From: JAAFHB01 sp038236995
GTDB taxonomy: Bacteria; Bacteroidota; Bacteroidia; Bacteroidales; Prolixibacteraceae
Reading direction: 5' to 3'
Assembly: GCA_038236995.1 (NCBI GenBank)
Contig: JBBRZE010000013.1
Coordinates: forward strand, 19,172-83,171
DNA: 64,000 nucleotides
The position numbers and the translations under genes are program-made. This document shows positions 1-8,151 of this stretch, piece after piece. Numbering within the stretch: the stretch's first letter is position 1; each line of letters starts with the position of its first letter. The notes under the pieces are model-generated. The model searched no databases. It was not told the DNA's origin and worked only from the letters and a program-made list of their open reading frames with translations.

Positions 1-1
1 G

Positions 2-751
2 ACAGCGTTAGCAATTAAATTATGCGACCGTCACCAGGGGATTGGAGCCGATGGGATTATTCTGATTCTCCCGTCTGAGATTGCAGATGTAAAAATGCGG
101 ATTATCAATTCGGATGGAAGCGAAGCGGACATGTGCGGCAACGGCATCCGTTGTTTCGCAAAATATGTATACGACAACAAGATCAATACTGCCAAATCAT
201 TTACAATCGAAACAGGTGCCGGCATTATGATTCCGGAGTTAATCATCGAAGATGGCAAGGTTTTATTTGTAAAAGTAAACATGGGAGCTCCTCAACTGGA
301 GCGTTCACAAATTCCAATGACAGGTGTTGCAGGCAATGTGATCAACGAACCATTGCACATTGGTGCTATGGAATACAAAATCACAAGTATGCTGATGGGC
401 GTTCCGCACACGATCGTTTTTGCGAATCATCTTGCAGAAGAAGATCTTATAACGATAGGTAAACTCATCGAAAAAAATCCTGCTTTTACACAAGGCACTA
501 ATGTGAACTTTGTGGAAGTACTCAATGATCACGAAGTCAATGTAAGAACATGGGAACGCGGAGCAGGAAGAACGCTAGCATGCGGTACCGGAAGTTGTGC
601 ATCCGCAGTTGCAGCTTCGTTGAATGGTCTCACAGGTAAAGAGGTCACCGTTCACCTGGCTTTGGGTGATTTACTGATTGAATGGATCAATGGAATTGTT
701 TACATGACAGGAAGTGCCAATCATGTTTTTGAAGGAAGTATCGAAATTTGA
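2..751 (+). CDS. dapF: Diaminopimelate epimerase, 5' truncated by window edge
   Basis: Converts LL- to meso-diaminopimelate in the cytoplasm for lysine and peptidoglycan synthesis. The frame is open from base 2, so the true start lies outside the window; 249 residues are visible, only some 10-20 short of the usual family length. The visible N-terminal part reads CDRHQGIGADGI, a conserved substrate-loop signature. Both catalytic cysteines are present: one in MCGNGIRC and one in LACGTGSCASA near residue 200 of the visible part. An internal ATG at 95 would remove the first signature and is rejected as the start. The gene is followed after 25 bases by a small channel gene on the same strand. Identification is certain; only the start is missing. 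Confidence 0.96.
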   Translation, partial: TALAIKLCDRHQGIGADGIILILPSEIADVKMRIINSDGSEADMCGNGIRCFAKYVYDNKINTAKSFTIETGAGIMIPELIIEDGKVLFVKVNMGAPQLERSQIPMTGVAGNVINEPLHIGAMEYKITSMLMGVPHTIVFANHLAEEDLITIGKLIEKNPAFTQGTNVNFVEVLNDHEVNVRTWERGAGRTLACGTGSCASAVAASLNGLTGKEVTVHLALGDLLIEWINGIVYMTGSANHVFEGSIEI

Positions 752-776
752 TTAATATCGCTTAATATAACGTCCA

Positions 777-1301
777 ATGACGGAACTTAACCTGATAAAG
801 GCCATAGAGACCATTGTGGTGATTCTGATACTCCTTGCGGCGAACCTCTTCACGCGGAATGTTGTGAAAAATATATTGAAACATTTTGCATTTGAATTTC
901 AGCGAAGGAAAATCACGATGAAACTGATCAATATCCTCCTATTTTTACTGGCAGTTGTAGTTATTGCTGCAATCTGGGGTGTCAATCAATCACAGTTAAT
1001 CCTGTTTATCTCCTCTTTTCTTACCGTTTTAGGAATTGCCTTTTTTGCACAATGGTCGCTCCTTGCCAATGTTACTGCGGGACTGATTCTTTTTCTGAAT
1101 CATCCGCTTCGTCTTGGCGACAGGATCAGGATAATGGACAAAGATTACAACATTGAGGGTCGCGTTGACGATATCACCTATTTTTTTCTGCATATAAGGA
1201 TGGATAACGGAGAGAAAATCACGATTCCCAATTCAGTGGTGCTTCAGAAAACCATTTCAATCATGACTAAATCAGAAAATCAGGTGAAGCCTTTAAAGTA
1301 G
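777..1301 (+). CDS. Small MscS-family mechanosensitive channel
   Basis: A 174-residue inner-membrane protein of the small-conductance mechanosensitive channel family, which opens on membrane tension to release solutes. The sequence shows two hydrophobic helices (about residues 10-25 and 45-70), then the pore-lining helix with the stretch AFFAQWSLLANVTAGLILF and the family's NHPLRLGDRIRI beta-domain entry. It ends in the MscS beta-domain (DNGEKITIPNSVVLQK) and lacks the C-terminal alpha/beta domain of full-length MscS (about 280 residues), which is common in short Bacteroidota homologues. It starts 25 bases after dapF and may be co-transcribed with it. Whether it gates as a channel alone is inferred only from the family. 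Confidence 0.88.
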   Translation: MTELNLIKAIETIVVILILLAANLFTRNVVKNILKHFAFEFQRRKITMKLINILLFLLAVVVIAAIWGVNQSQLILFISSFLTVLGIAFFAQWSLLANVTAGLILFLNHPLRLGDRIRIMDKDYNIEGRVDDITYFFLHIRMDNGEKITIPNSVVLQKTISIMTKSENQVKPLK

Positions 1302-1336
1302 TTGGTTAATATGCATATAATACTTTTATAAATAGC

Positions 1337-1900
1337 ATGACAATGAAAGCATTATTGATCATCGATATGCAGGCTGGAAGCTTTACTCCTGCTACACCTC
1401 GTTATGACAGTGCCAGAATCATAGAAAGAATCAATCAACTGTCAGAATTCTTTCGCACGAATGGTGATCAGGTGATTTTTATCCGTCATGACGGCACAAA
1501 AGAGGGTGAATATATTCCGGGTACAAATGATTGGCAGTTATTAACGGCTTTAAATCAACTTCCTGGAGATTTATACATAGAAAAGACAATCAATGACTCG
1601 TTTTATCCATCTGATTTACAGGTGACACTTCAGAAATTAGGAATCAATGACCTTTATTTCATGGGATGTGCCACCGATTTTTGTTTCGATGCCACTGTTA
1701 AGTCTGCCTTGGGTAAGGATTACAAGGTTACCGTTGTTAAAGATGGACATACCACAGCAGACCGTCCTTTTGTGAAAGCCAAAACACTGATCGATCATTA
1801 TAATTGGTTGTGGAGTGAATTGACACCTGCTGCATTTCCGTTAAGGGTTGCCTCATGCAGCGAAATTATTGAAGAATTGAAGCCGTCGTTTTCGCTTTGA
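1337..1900 (+). CDS. Isochorismatase-like cysteine hydrolase
   Basis: A 187-residue cytoplasmic hydrolase of the isochorismatase superfamily (nicotinamidase and related amidases). The three family landmarks are visible: an Asp in LLIIDMQ (residue 10), a Lys in YIEKTINDSF, and the nucleophile Cys (residue 116) in GCATDFCFDATVKSA. The alternative start two codons later (MKALL) is equally plausible because no ribosome-binding site decides. The substrate cannot be read from the sequence; it lacks obvious metal-ligand features that would mark it as a nicotinamidase, so the name is kept general. It stands 35 bases after the channel gene. Confidence 0.85.
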   Translation: MTMKALLIIDMQAGSFTPATPRYDSARIIERINQLSEFFRTNGDQVIFIRHDGTKEGEYIPGTNDWQLLTALNQLPGDLYIEKTINDSFYPSDLQVTLQKLGINDLYFMGCATDFCFDATVKSALGKDYKVTVVKDGHTTADRPFVKAKTLIDHYNWLWSELTPAAFPLRVASCSEIIEELKPSFSL

Positions 1901-1944
1901 GAAATTCGGGGTATCTTTGAAGTTCAAAATAAACAGCAGCAAGA

Positions 1945-2322
1945 ATGGTAATATTGGAAGAGAAACACAAAGCATCGTTTTTAATCGGAATTTTGTTCGT
2001 GGTTATCGGTTTTTTGGCAAAAGTATTTTATCGCGAATATATTAACAGTCATGGCATTGATGATTTTGGCCTTGCCGGATCTTTACCAAGCTTCTTTTAT
2101 GTTATCGGATTCTCCCAATTGTTACAGATCAGGCCAATCAAATATCCCGCTTTGGTAATTCTCGTCGTTACAATCGGATCCATCATCTATGAATTCAAGC
2201 AACAACCCTCCAATTTGGCAGGATTAGATATAAATGATATTGTAGCATCCATTGCTGGTGGCGCCATTTCATTGCTGATCTTATACTTTGTCGGAAAGAA
2301 GTTTAAGACGAAAGAAAAATAG
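1945..2322 (+). CDS. Small polytopic membrane protein, function unknown
   Basis: A 125-residue protein with four hydrophobic stretches (about residues 12-28, 47-60, 68-83 and 97-115), so an inner-membrane protein. The pattern of an early Arg-Glu loop, a central Tyr-Glu-Phe (IIYEFKQ) and a late Asp-x-x-Asp loop (LDINDIVAS) is reminiscent of VanZ/DUF2809-type small membrane proteins, but the match is too weak to name. It starts 44 bases after the hydrolase gene on the same strand. Function is not known. Confidence 0.7.
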   Translation: MVILEEKHKASFLIGILFVVIGFLAKVFYREYINSHGIDDFGLAGSLPSFFYVIGFSQLLQIRPIKYPALVILVVTIGSIIYEFKQQPSNLAGLDINDIVASIAGGAISLLILYFVGKKFKTKEK

Positions 2323-2354
2323 TTTGGGTATTGTTTTGATATAGATCATCAAAC

Positions 2355-2425
2355 ATTTCTATCGCGTAGCGATTTAAGTATTGTAGAAATATCAGAATTA
2401 AAGACACCTATTACCGCGTAGCGGT
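2355..2425. repeat. Two short GC-rich hairpins with shared core CGCGTAGCG
   Basis: The 396-base gap between the membrane protein and gltX has no gene. It holds two small palindromes 52 bases apart: ATCGC-GTA-GCGAT at 2361-2373 and ACCGC-GTA-GCGGT at 2413-2425, both followed by TTTAA. The first sits inside a wider inverted pair ATTTCTA (2355-2361) / TAGAAAT (2384-2390). The repeated core and covarying arms suggest dispersed repeats of the REP type rather than a terminator, since no T-run follows. Confidence 0.55.
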
Positions 2426-2679
2426 TTAACAAGATGCAATATATGGGTTTTCATAATGGCGCATAGTTCATTCTTTTTTCAATTAACCTTTACAGATGTG
2501 CCGGAAAATTTATCTCATTCTATTACAATACTGAAAGCGCATACACGGTAATGTATGTTGTATCTAATCTTCTTGCAAAAGACAATCCCCTTAAATATAA
2601 GGAGTTATTCGCATGTGCAAAAAAGATATAACCTTTCGCCTGAAATTTTTCTTTTCCTGCCTATTCAACCCTAAATCCC

Positions 2680-2687
2680 TATCTTTG
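2680..2687 (+). promoter_or_regulatory. Putative Bacteroidota -7 promoter box for gltX
   Basis: TATCTTTG matches the Bacteroidota sigma-ABfr -7 consensus TAnnTTTG and lies 31 bases before the gltX start. No clear -33 TTTG box is visible at the usual distance, so this is a motif match only. Confidence 0.5.
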
Positions 2688-2718
2688 CAAAAAATAAGGA
2701 TTTTCAAAATAGATTGTC

Positions 2719-4248
2719 ATGAGCGAAAGAAGAGTAAGGGTTCGATTTGCCCCAAGTCCAACGGGACCACTTCATATCGGAGGTGTTCGAACAGCATTAT
2801 TTAATTATTTGTTTGCCAAAAAGCACGGCGGCGACTTCCTGCTTCGGATCGAAGACACCGATCAGGGACGTTATGTACCCGGAGCCGAAGATTATATACA
2901 GGAAGCTTTGGAATGGTGCGGAATGAAGGTTGATGAAGGTCCAAAACAAGGCGGACCATTTGCACCCTACCGTCAAAGTGAACGCAAAGTGCTCTATCGT
3001 CAATATGCAGATCAGTTACTTGCAAGCGGAAATGCCTATTATGCATTCGACAGCCCTGAAGAACTTGATCAGGCTCGTGCAATCGCTGAAGACAAGGGTG
3101 AAACCTTTACTTATAACACGATGTCACGTTGCGGGATGAAGAATTCACTCTCACTTCCTGAAGATGAATGCAATACACTTCTTGCATCGTCGATTCATTA
3201 TGCGATTCGGTTTAAAATGCCCGATAACCTTGACGTAACCGAGGTGGATTTAATCCGCGGAAGTGTTACTTTTAATACATCGTCACTCGATGACAAGGTT
3301 TTGTTCAAAAGTGACGGAATGCCAACCTATCACCTTGCCAATGTGGTCGACGATCACCTGATGGAGATCTCACATGTGATTCGCGGTGAAGAGTGGCTCC
3401 CTTCGATGCCGTTGCATGTGCTTTTGTACAGAGCATTTGGATGGGAAGATACAATGCCACGCTTTACACACCTTCCGTTGATTCTAAAACCAGTCGGAAA
3501 AGGTAAGCTTAGCAAACGTGATGGTGATAAAATGGGATTCCCTGTGTTTCCTCTGATGTGGAAAGATCCTGAAACAGGTGATACATCGCGTGGATATCGC
3601 GAAGACGGCTTTTTCCCTGATGCTTTCATCAATATGCTTGCTTTATTGGGCTGGAATCCTGGTACTGAACAGGAGATCTTCTCGATGGATGAGCTTTGCG
3701 ATGCATTTTCGCTTGAAAGAGTCGGACATTCAGGCGCGCGTTTCGATCCCGAGAAAACAAAATGGTACAATCATCAATATTTCATCAAAAAATCGGACCA
3801 GGAATTGGGCGAATTATTGCTTCCATTCCTCAAAGAGAAAGGAATTGCCGCTGAACCGGCAATGGCAACAAGGGTTTGCGGAATGGTAAAGGAGAGATGC
3901 AATTTTGTATCCGAAATATGGGATCAGAGTTACTTTCTGTTTCAGGCACCAACTACTTACGACGAAAAAATGGTTGTCAAACGTTGGAAGGATGATGTTC
4001 CTGCAATAATGGGTGAGCTCGCTGAATTCTTTGGAGCAGTAAAACATTGGAATGCTCCCGAAATTAAAGAACCATTCTCTGAATTAGTAACTGCAAAAGG
4101 GTGGAATTTCGGTACAGTAATGAATTCATTACGACTTTGCCTCGTTGGCGGCAGTTTTGGTCCCGACATCTTCGAAATATGTGACCTGATAGGTCAAGAA
4201 GAAACTGTTTCACGGATTAAAAAAGCGATTGAAACGATAGAAGTTTAA
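2719..4248 (+). CDS. gltX: Glutamyl-tRNA synthetase
   Basis: Class I aminoacyl-tRNA synthetase that charges tRNA-Glu with glutamate in the cytoplasm. The HIGH motif appears as PSPTGPLHIGG (residues 10-20) and the KMSKS motif as KLSKRDG (about residue 262-268). Length, 509 residues, is normal for the family in this phylum. The start is fixed by RVRFAPSPTG following within eight residues and by a -7 promoter box 31 bases upstream. The gene stands alone and ends at a strong bidirectional terminator shared with the convergent superoxide dismutase gene. Confidence 0.97.
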   Translation: MSERRVRVRFAPSPTGPLHIGGVRTALFNYLFAKKHGGDFLLRIEDTDQGRYVPGAEDYIQEALEWCGMKVDEGPKQGGPFAPYRQSERKVLYRQYADQLLASGNAYYAFDSPEELDQARAIAEDKGETFTYNTMSRCGMKNSLSLPEDECNTLLASSIHYAIRFKMPDNLDVTEVDLIRGSVTFNTSSLDDKVLFKSDGMPTYHLANVVDDHLMEISHVIRGEEWLPSMPLHVLLYRAFGWEDTMPRFTHLPLILKPVGKGKLSKRDGDKMGFPVFPLMWKDPETGDTSRGYREDGFFPDAFINMLALLGWNPGTEQEIFSMDELCDAFSLERVGHSGARFDPEKTKWYNHQYFIKKSDQELGELLLPFLKEKGIAAEPAMATRVCGMVKERCNFVSEIWDQSYFLFQAPTTYDEKMVVKRWKDDVPAIMGELAEFFGAVKHWNAPEIKEPFSELVTAKGWNFGTVMNSLRLCLVGGSFGPDIFEICDLIGQEETVSRIKKAIETIEV

Positions 4249-4304
4249 TCTGGCTTTACAACACAGGTGTAGACAAGAACCTTTGAATTCAAAATAACCA
4301 CTTA

Positions 4305-4350
4305 AAATCCCCAAAAATTCGAATTTTACAACGAACTTTTGGGGATTTCA
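4305..4350. terminator. Bidirectional intrinsic terminator between gltX and SOD gene
   Basis: Perfect 12-bp arms AAATCCCCAAAA (4305-4316) and TTTTGGGGATTT (4337-4348) with a 20-base loop that itself contains the palindrome AAATTCGAATTT. A/T-rich flanks on both sides allow termination of both convergent genes. Confidence 0.8.
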
Positions 4351-4384
4351 TATTTAACTACACTTTATAAAAAGCTATAAGCGA

Positions 4385-5191
4385 TTATTTTAGAGCAAGA
4401 ATTGCCTCATCGAAACGACGGGAAACTTCTTTCCAGTTCACAATCTTCCAGAATGCATCAACATATTCCGGACGACGATTCTGATATTGAAGATAATAGG
4501 CATGTTCCCAGATATCAAGTGTGAGAACCGGAATTCCGCGCACCTCGGTGGTACTCATCAATGGATTTTCCTGATTAGCAGTTGAACTTACTGCCAATTT
4601 GCCTTTTTCATTAACTGATAACCATGCCCAACCGCTTCCAAACTGTTTCTTCCCGGCATTACCAAATACTTCCTTGAATTTATCAATACTTCCGAAAGAC
4701 TCATTTATTGCTCCCAAAAGATCACCTTGTGGTTCCTGACCCGTAGCAGGTGCCATTAGTGTCCAAAACAACAAATGGTTGTAAAATCCTCCTCCATTAT
4801 TCTTTACCAGAACCGGATATTTCTCCATTTCACTAAAAATTTGGAAAAGCGTCTTTGATGCATAATCGGATCCTGCTGTAGCGTCATTCAAATTCTTGGT
4901 ATAACCTGCATGATGTTTCGAATAATGTATCTCCATTGTCCTTGCATCGATAACTGGCTCCAAAGCATTATAAGCATACGATAATGGCAATTGTTTTGAT
5001 TGCCCGGTCAGCTTAAATTCATTTAATTTTGATAATGATTTATCCCATGGGGAACTTTCAGGCAGTAATGATTTACTGCCAAACGAAAATGTTGAGGAAA
5101 CAAGTACCGCAATACCTGACAGAGAAACTTTTTTAAAGAAATCGCGACGTGAGTTTTGCTCATTTTTCAGAGTCGTTTCTAATTTTTTCAT
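4385..5191 (-). CDS. Fe/Mn superoxide dismutase with Tat-like export signal
   Basis: Dismutates superoxide. The catalytic body (from about residue 65) carries the Fe/Mn SOD ligands: His in HYSKHHAGYTKNL, His in GGFYNHLLFW, and Asp and His in LDIWEHAYYLQYQ, plus the GSGWAWL signature. Metal choice cannot be fixed by eye; relatives in this phylum can be cambialistic. Unlike ordinary cytoplasmic SODs of about 200 residues it has 268, because of an N-terminal extension with SRRDFFKK followed by a hydrophobic segment ending near FSFGSK. This is a twin-arginine type signal, so the enzyme is predicted to act in the periplasm or to be membrane-tethered. It is convergent with gltX. Confidence 0.93.
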   Translation of the reverse strand: MKKLETTLKNEQNSRRDFFKKVSLSGIAVLVSSTFSFGSKSLLPESSPWDKSLSKLNEFKLTGQSKQLPLSYAYNALEPVIDARTMEIHYSKHHAGYTKNLNDATAGSDYASKTLFQIFSEMEKYPVLVKNNGGGFYNHLLFWTLMAPATGQEPQGDLLGAINESFGSIDKFKEVFGNAGKKQFGSGWAWLSVNEKGKLAVSSTANQENPLMSTTEVRGIPVLTLDIWEHAYYLQYQNRRPEYVDAFWKIVNWKEVSRRFDEAILALK

Positions 5192-5624
5192 ATTTAATTT
5201 TTTTAGTTTAAAATTACCTTCTAAAAATTGTCCTGATATTTAGAGGTTTTTTTAAAAATCAAACAAGTAGAAACAAAAAAGGTTTACTAACAGGGTCTAA
5301 TTCACTGTTAAAAGACCTTAATTCATATTTGCTTAACGTGCAAAAATGAAAAAACTTTCAAAAAGGGGAATTATTCATTTTCTGAGGAAAATTGTGATTC
5401 CTGCCTTGGCGGGCATTAATAAATTCGGGAACCCGACGCAAAGGTTGAATACCCATAAAGAAAGGGGGAGTTGTGCAATTCTCCCCCAAACTCATTTCAA
5501 ATGAACTGGTTGCAAAAACTATTTATATATTATGAAAGACTCAAAATTATGAACTTCGTAAACACGGATTAAATTAATATCACTTTTCCATCAGGCTATT
5601 AAAACAAATCACCTATGGTGAACA
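5192..5624. other. Gene-free stretch between SOD and ATP-grasp genes
   Basis: A 433-base A/T-rich spacer. It contains the SOD promoter region, a short palindromic fragment CCTGCC-TT-GGCGGG at about 5400-5415 of a type common in dispersed repeats, and the terminator of the - strand RiPP operon at 5453-5487. No credible gene was found. Confidence 0.6.
5453..5487 (-). terminator. Terminator of the ATP-grasp gene
   Basis: Read on the - strand: GGGGGAG, a ten-base loop, CTCCCCC (+ strand 5464-5487), then CTTTCTTTA. It lies about 140 bases beyond the stop of the ATP-grasp gene and closes that transcription unit. Confidence 0.6.
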
Positions 5625-6551
5625 CTAATTGTGATTCATCAACCATTTTGCAATGCTTGATGCAATATCAGAACCTTGGATGTCCTCGGTCCATTCATAC
5701 TCTCCGATAGGATTTAAGGCATCGAAGTACCAATCTTCGTCATCCGTGACAATAAAGTCGAAAACGCCATGTGTTAAATTCAATTCAGTCATTATCTGAA
5801 TAGCCTTTGCCTTTATTGACTTCGGGGGCTGAACAACCGTAAAGTTTGGTTGAACCGGCTCAATTCCTGAATATTCGTATTTGGCATTGGTTTTAATTTT
5901 CCCTACAAAATATTCTTTACCTACAACGGTGCATCTCACCTGATAAGTTGCATATGCTGCGATACAACTATTTGCCGGTAAGTTGTCCGAAAAGGCAGTT
6001 CCAAACTTGTCTCCGCATTTTTCAAAGCAATCTCCTGCTGATTTTGACTGACAATTTTGATCCATCAACTCCAAAACGCGCTCTCTTTTGCTTTCAAAAA
6101 AACTATTTAGATAATTAATATCGTTTGAACAGATAGATGATGGCCACTTCAACCCAACATTTTTCGAGATAGCATAAGGTCTGAACTGGTTCTCATCATA
6201 GAAATCCTGGTAGAAATTCAACCATTTGGTTGATTCAAGTGAAGAGAAGAGTTTTTCAAGTGTTTTGTTCCATATCTCCTTCCAAATAAAATAGTCCTCA
6301 TCCTGTGGGCAACTATTTTCAATGAAACTTTCAAGGCGAGTGCCTCTGTTCCAAACCGCTTCAATCTCGCTCGTCGAAAAGGAGCAATTTGGTCCCTCTA
6401 TTTTGAATGAATTATTTTCGAATCGGACCTGGGTTGATTTTAACGAATCAATATCGAGGTTTAAACGTGAATATTCCGCAGCATTAGCCTGTAGAATCGT
6501 TTCTACATGATCTGCGTGAATGTCACTTTTATCCGATATTATTAAAATCAT
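5625..6551 (-). CDS. ATP-grasp RiPP maturase (graspetide ligase, MvdD/GwsG-like)
   Basis: Predicted to form ester or amide crosslinks between side chains of the two precursor peptides at 10.8-11.2 kb, using ATP. Family signs along 308 residues: VWNRG (66-70, the VWxRR-type N-terminal motif), then KWLNFYQ and RPYAISKNVGLKWPSSICSND (110-144, equivalent of the NK..QL..A...GL..P.T..TN segment of microviridin-type ligases), VRCTVVGKEYF (205-215), and a C-terminal HGVFDFIV and LNPIGEYEW (261-287). Two oddities: the usual Mg-binding Glu of the ExNPNGQ motif is Ala278 with Asp277 beside it, and a cysteine cluster C167, C175, C179 sits where the nucleotide-binding segment is expected. No SPASM radical-SAM partner is nearby, so this is not a complete grasp-with-spasm system. 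The assignment to the RiPP ATP-grasp family is firm; activity is inferred. Confidence 0.85.
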   Translation of the reverse strand: MILIISDKSDIHADHVETILQANAAEYSRLNLDIDSLKSTQVRFENNSFKIEGPNCSFSTSEIEAVWNRGTRLESFIENSCPQDEDYFIWKEIWNKTLEKLFSSLESTKWLNFYQDFYDENQFRPYAISKNVGLKWPSSICSNDINYLNSFFESKRERVLELMDQNCQSKSAGDCFEKCGDKFGTAFSDNLPANSCIAAYATYQVRCTVVGKEYFVGKIKTNAKYEYSGIEPVQPNFTVVQPPKSIKAKAIQIMTELNLTHGVFDFIVTDDEDWYFDALNPIGEYEWTEDIQGSDIASSIAKWLMNHN

Positions 6552-6617
6552 AGCTTTAGTTGAAAAAATAAAAATTCGTCAATGATTCATACCGACCTTT
6601 ACTTCGGAATTCAGTTA

Positions 6618-6647
6618 TTAATAGGAATGAGAGGTGAATTGTTACCC
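6618..6647 (-). promoter_or_regulatory. Putative ECF-type promoter of the ATP-grasp gene
   Basis: On the - strand the site reads GGGTAACAATTC (6647-6636), seven bases, then ATTCCTATTAA (6628-6618), ending 66 bases before the ATG. The same two boxes at identical spacing occur before the precursor genes (10758-10787) and before the ECF sigma gene (16189-16218). A GTAAC-type -35 element is typical of ECF factors in general; that the local ECF factor uses it is inference. Confidence 0.7.
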
Positions 6648-6777
6648 TGTTTTTGTCTTTATTTTGCAAAAAAAATAAAAATAAATTTAAAAATTCATAC
6701 CCATCTAATATACAGCATGTTAAAAATGTGATAATTTGAGACAAGATTAGATATTTTACCGCGAATTTATCATTTTT

Positions 6778-8076
6778 CTATTTGCCATTATCGAAAAATG
6801 CTCTTAACGGGTTTATTAATCGTGTAATCAACCGCATTTCTTTTGTAATAATCTCGGCTGTTCCGTCCATTTGCTGTATAAATCTCAGGTTTTCACGGTA
6901 CGAAGAAGTCATTCCATCAGAAAGTTCGATTTCTGCCACGTAACCTTTGGCCTCCGGAACAAGTGAAATCGACTTGATTTTCCCTTTCAACATCCCAAAT
7001 TCCATATATGGAAATCCATTTAATTTTAAATTCACCCGTTGACCTACTTCAACTTTTCCAAAGCCTGAAGGGGGGATGATAGCTTTAGCAATGATTGCCG
7101 ATTCTTTGACAGGAATAATAGTTGCAATTAATTCACCAGTTTTAACCTCCTGATTTACACTCCATATAGAAGTAAAGGTCAATTTTCCTTCCACCGGACT
7201 GGCAACAAGATAACGCTCCTCCCACTGGTGAATCGCGTTTTCGAGATTTTGCTTCGATTCATCCAGAGCCAGGCGGAATTCCGATAACTCCCTTTCGTGT
7301 TGCATCTGCAATTCAACCCTGCTTGACTGCATTTGAAGAATTGAAGACTCGGTCTCCCGCAGAACAGCTTCAAAGCCAACAAAAGCAGATTTTTTTGAAA
7401 GAAAAAGTTGTCGCGATTTATCATATTCAGCCTCACTTGTAGTTCTTTTCTGGTAAAGGGAAGAATCGCGTGAAAAGCCTTTTTGAGATAAAGTGAGGTC
7501 ATTCCGTTGAATTTCTCTTTGACGAATCAAAGTCTGGTAATACTCTTCCTGTTTGGTAATCTGTTTGTCGATTAGTCCAATTTTTTGCGGAAGAAAGTTT
7601 TGACTAAGATAATGCCTGAAGTTATTCCTACTTTTCAGAAAAGGACCATAACTTTGCTGTAATTCTCCAAGGGTAAGTTGCTCTGTCAAATCATAGGCAA
7701 ATACCTGTTCATCCCAGTTAGGGATAAGAAAACATGCTGCCAATTCCTTTTTAAGTATCAAATAATGAGAAAAATCTGTTGGATTGTTGATCAGTGCAAT
7801 ATTCCCTTTCTCCTGTATTATCTGACCATCAACCGCAAATAACCGGTCTATCTTGCCCGTCGATTTACTTAGCAACGAAACCGGAGGATTTTTCTTTGTT
7901 AATATCATGGGGGCCCTGATAATTTCAGGAGATTTAAAAAAATAGCTACCCATAAGAAGTGCGAAAAAGAGGGCGAATATAACCGTCAGCCCCCACCGGA
8001 TAATACGGTTTGGAATAAACGACATAATTTCATCAACTTCCTCGCTGTGCGATTCTAAATCAGACCTTTCCGACAT
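6778..8076 (-). CDS. HlyD-family periplasmic adaptor of peptide exporter
   Basis: Membrane-fusion protein that links an ABC exporter to the outer membrane channel. The 432-residue chain has a short cytoplasmic N-terminus, one membrane helix (about residues 27-46), a first half-lipoyl/barrel segment, a long coiled coil (about residues 160-290, rich in Glu, Gln, Lys and Leu with the hairpin turn near SQKGFSRDSSLYQKR), then the second lipoyl half (YLVASPVEGKLTF) and beta-barrel domain. It lies 75 bases downstream of the C39-ABC transporter gene and is surely its partner. The third component, a TolC-type outer membrane protein, is not in the window. Family typical length and order make this call safe. 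Confidence 0.9.
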   Translation of the reverse strand: MSERSDLESHSEEVDEIMSFIPNRIIRWGLTVIFALFFALLMGSYFFKSPEIIRAPMILTKKNPPVSLLSKSTGKIDRLFAVDGQIIQEKGNIALINNPTDFSHYLILKKELAACFLIPNWDEQVFAYDLTEQLTLGELQQSYGPFLKSRNNFRHYLSQNFLPQKIGLIDKQITKQEEYYQTLIRQREIQRNDLTLSQKGFSRDSSLYQKRTTSEAEYDKSRQLFLSKKSAFVGFEAVLRETESSILQMQSSRVELQMQHERELSEFRLALDESKQNLENAIHQWEERYLVASPVEGKLTFTSIWSVNQEVKTGELIATIIPVKESAIIAKAIIPPSGFGKVEVGQRVNLKLNGFPYMEFGMLKGKIKSISLVPEAKGYVAEIELSDGMTSSYRENLRFIQQMDGTAEIITKEMRLITRLINPLRAFFDNGK

Positions 8077-8151
8077 ATCAATATTTCTTTTGTTTCGATA
8101 TTTATTTCAATTCCTCACTGATTCATTAACCCGTTAAGTCAGAAAATTCAA

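Noticed and set aside
5346..5504. A 52-codon frame MKKLSKRGIIHFLRKIV...
   Set aside because: It runs through a dispersed palindrome fragment and the terminator of the RiPP operon; no family resemblance or promoter.
6556..6744. A 62-codon - strand frame between HlyD and the ATP-grasp gene
   Set aside because: Low-complexity A/T-rich translation that covers the ECF-type promoter site.
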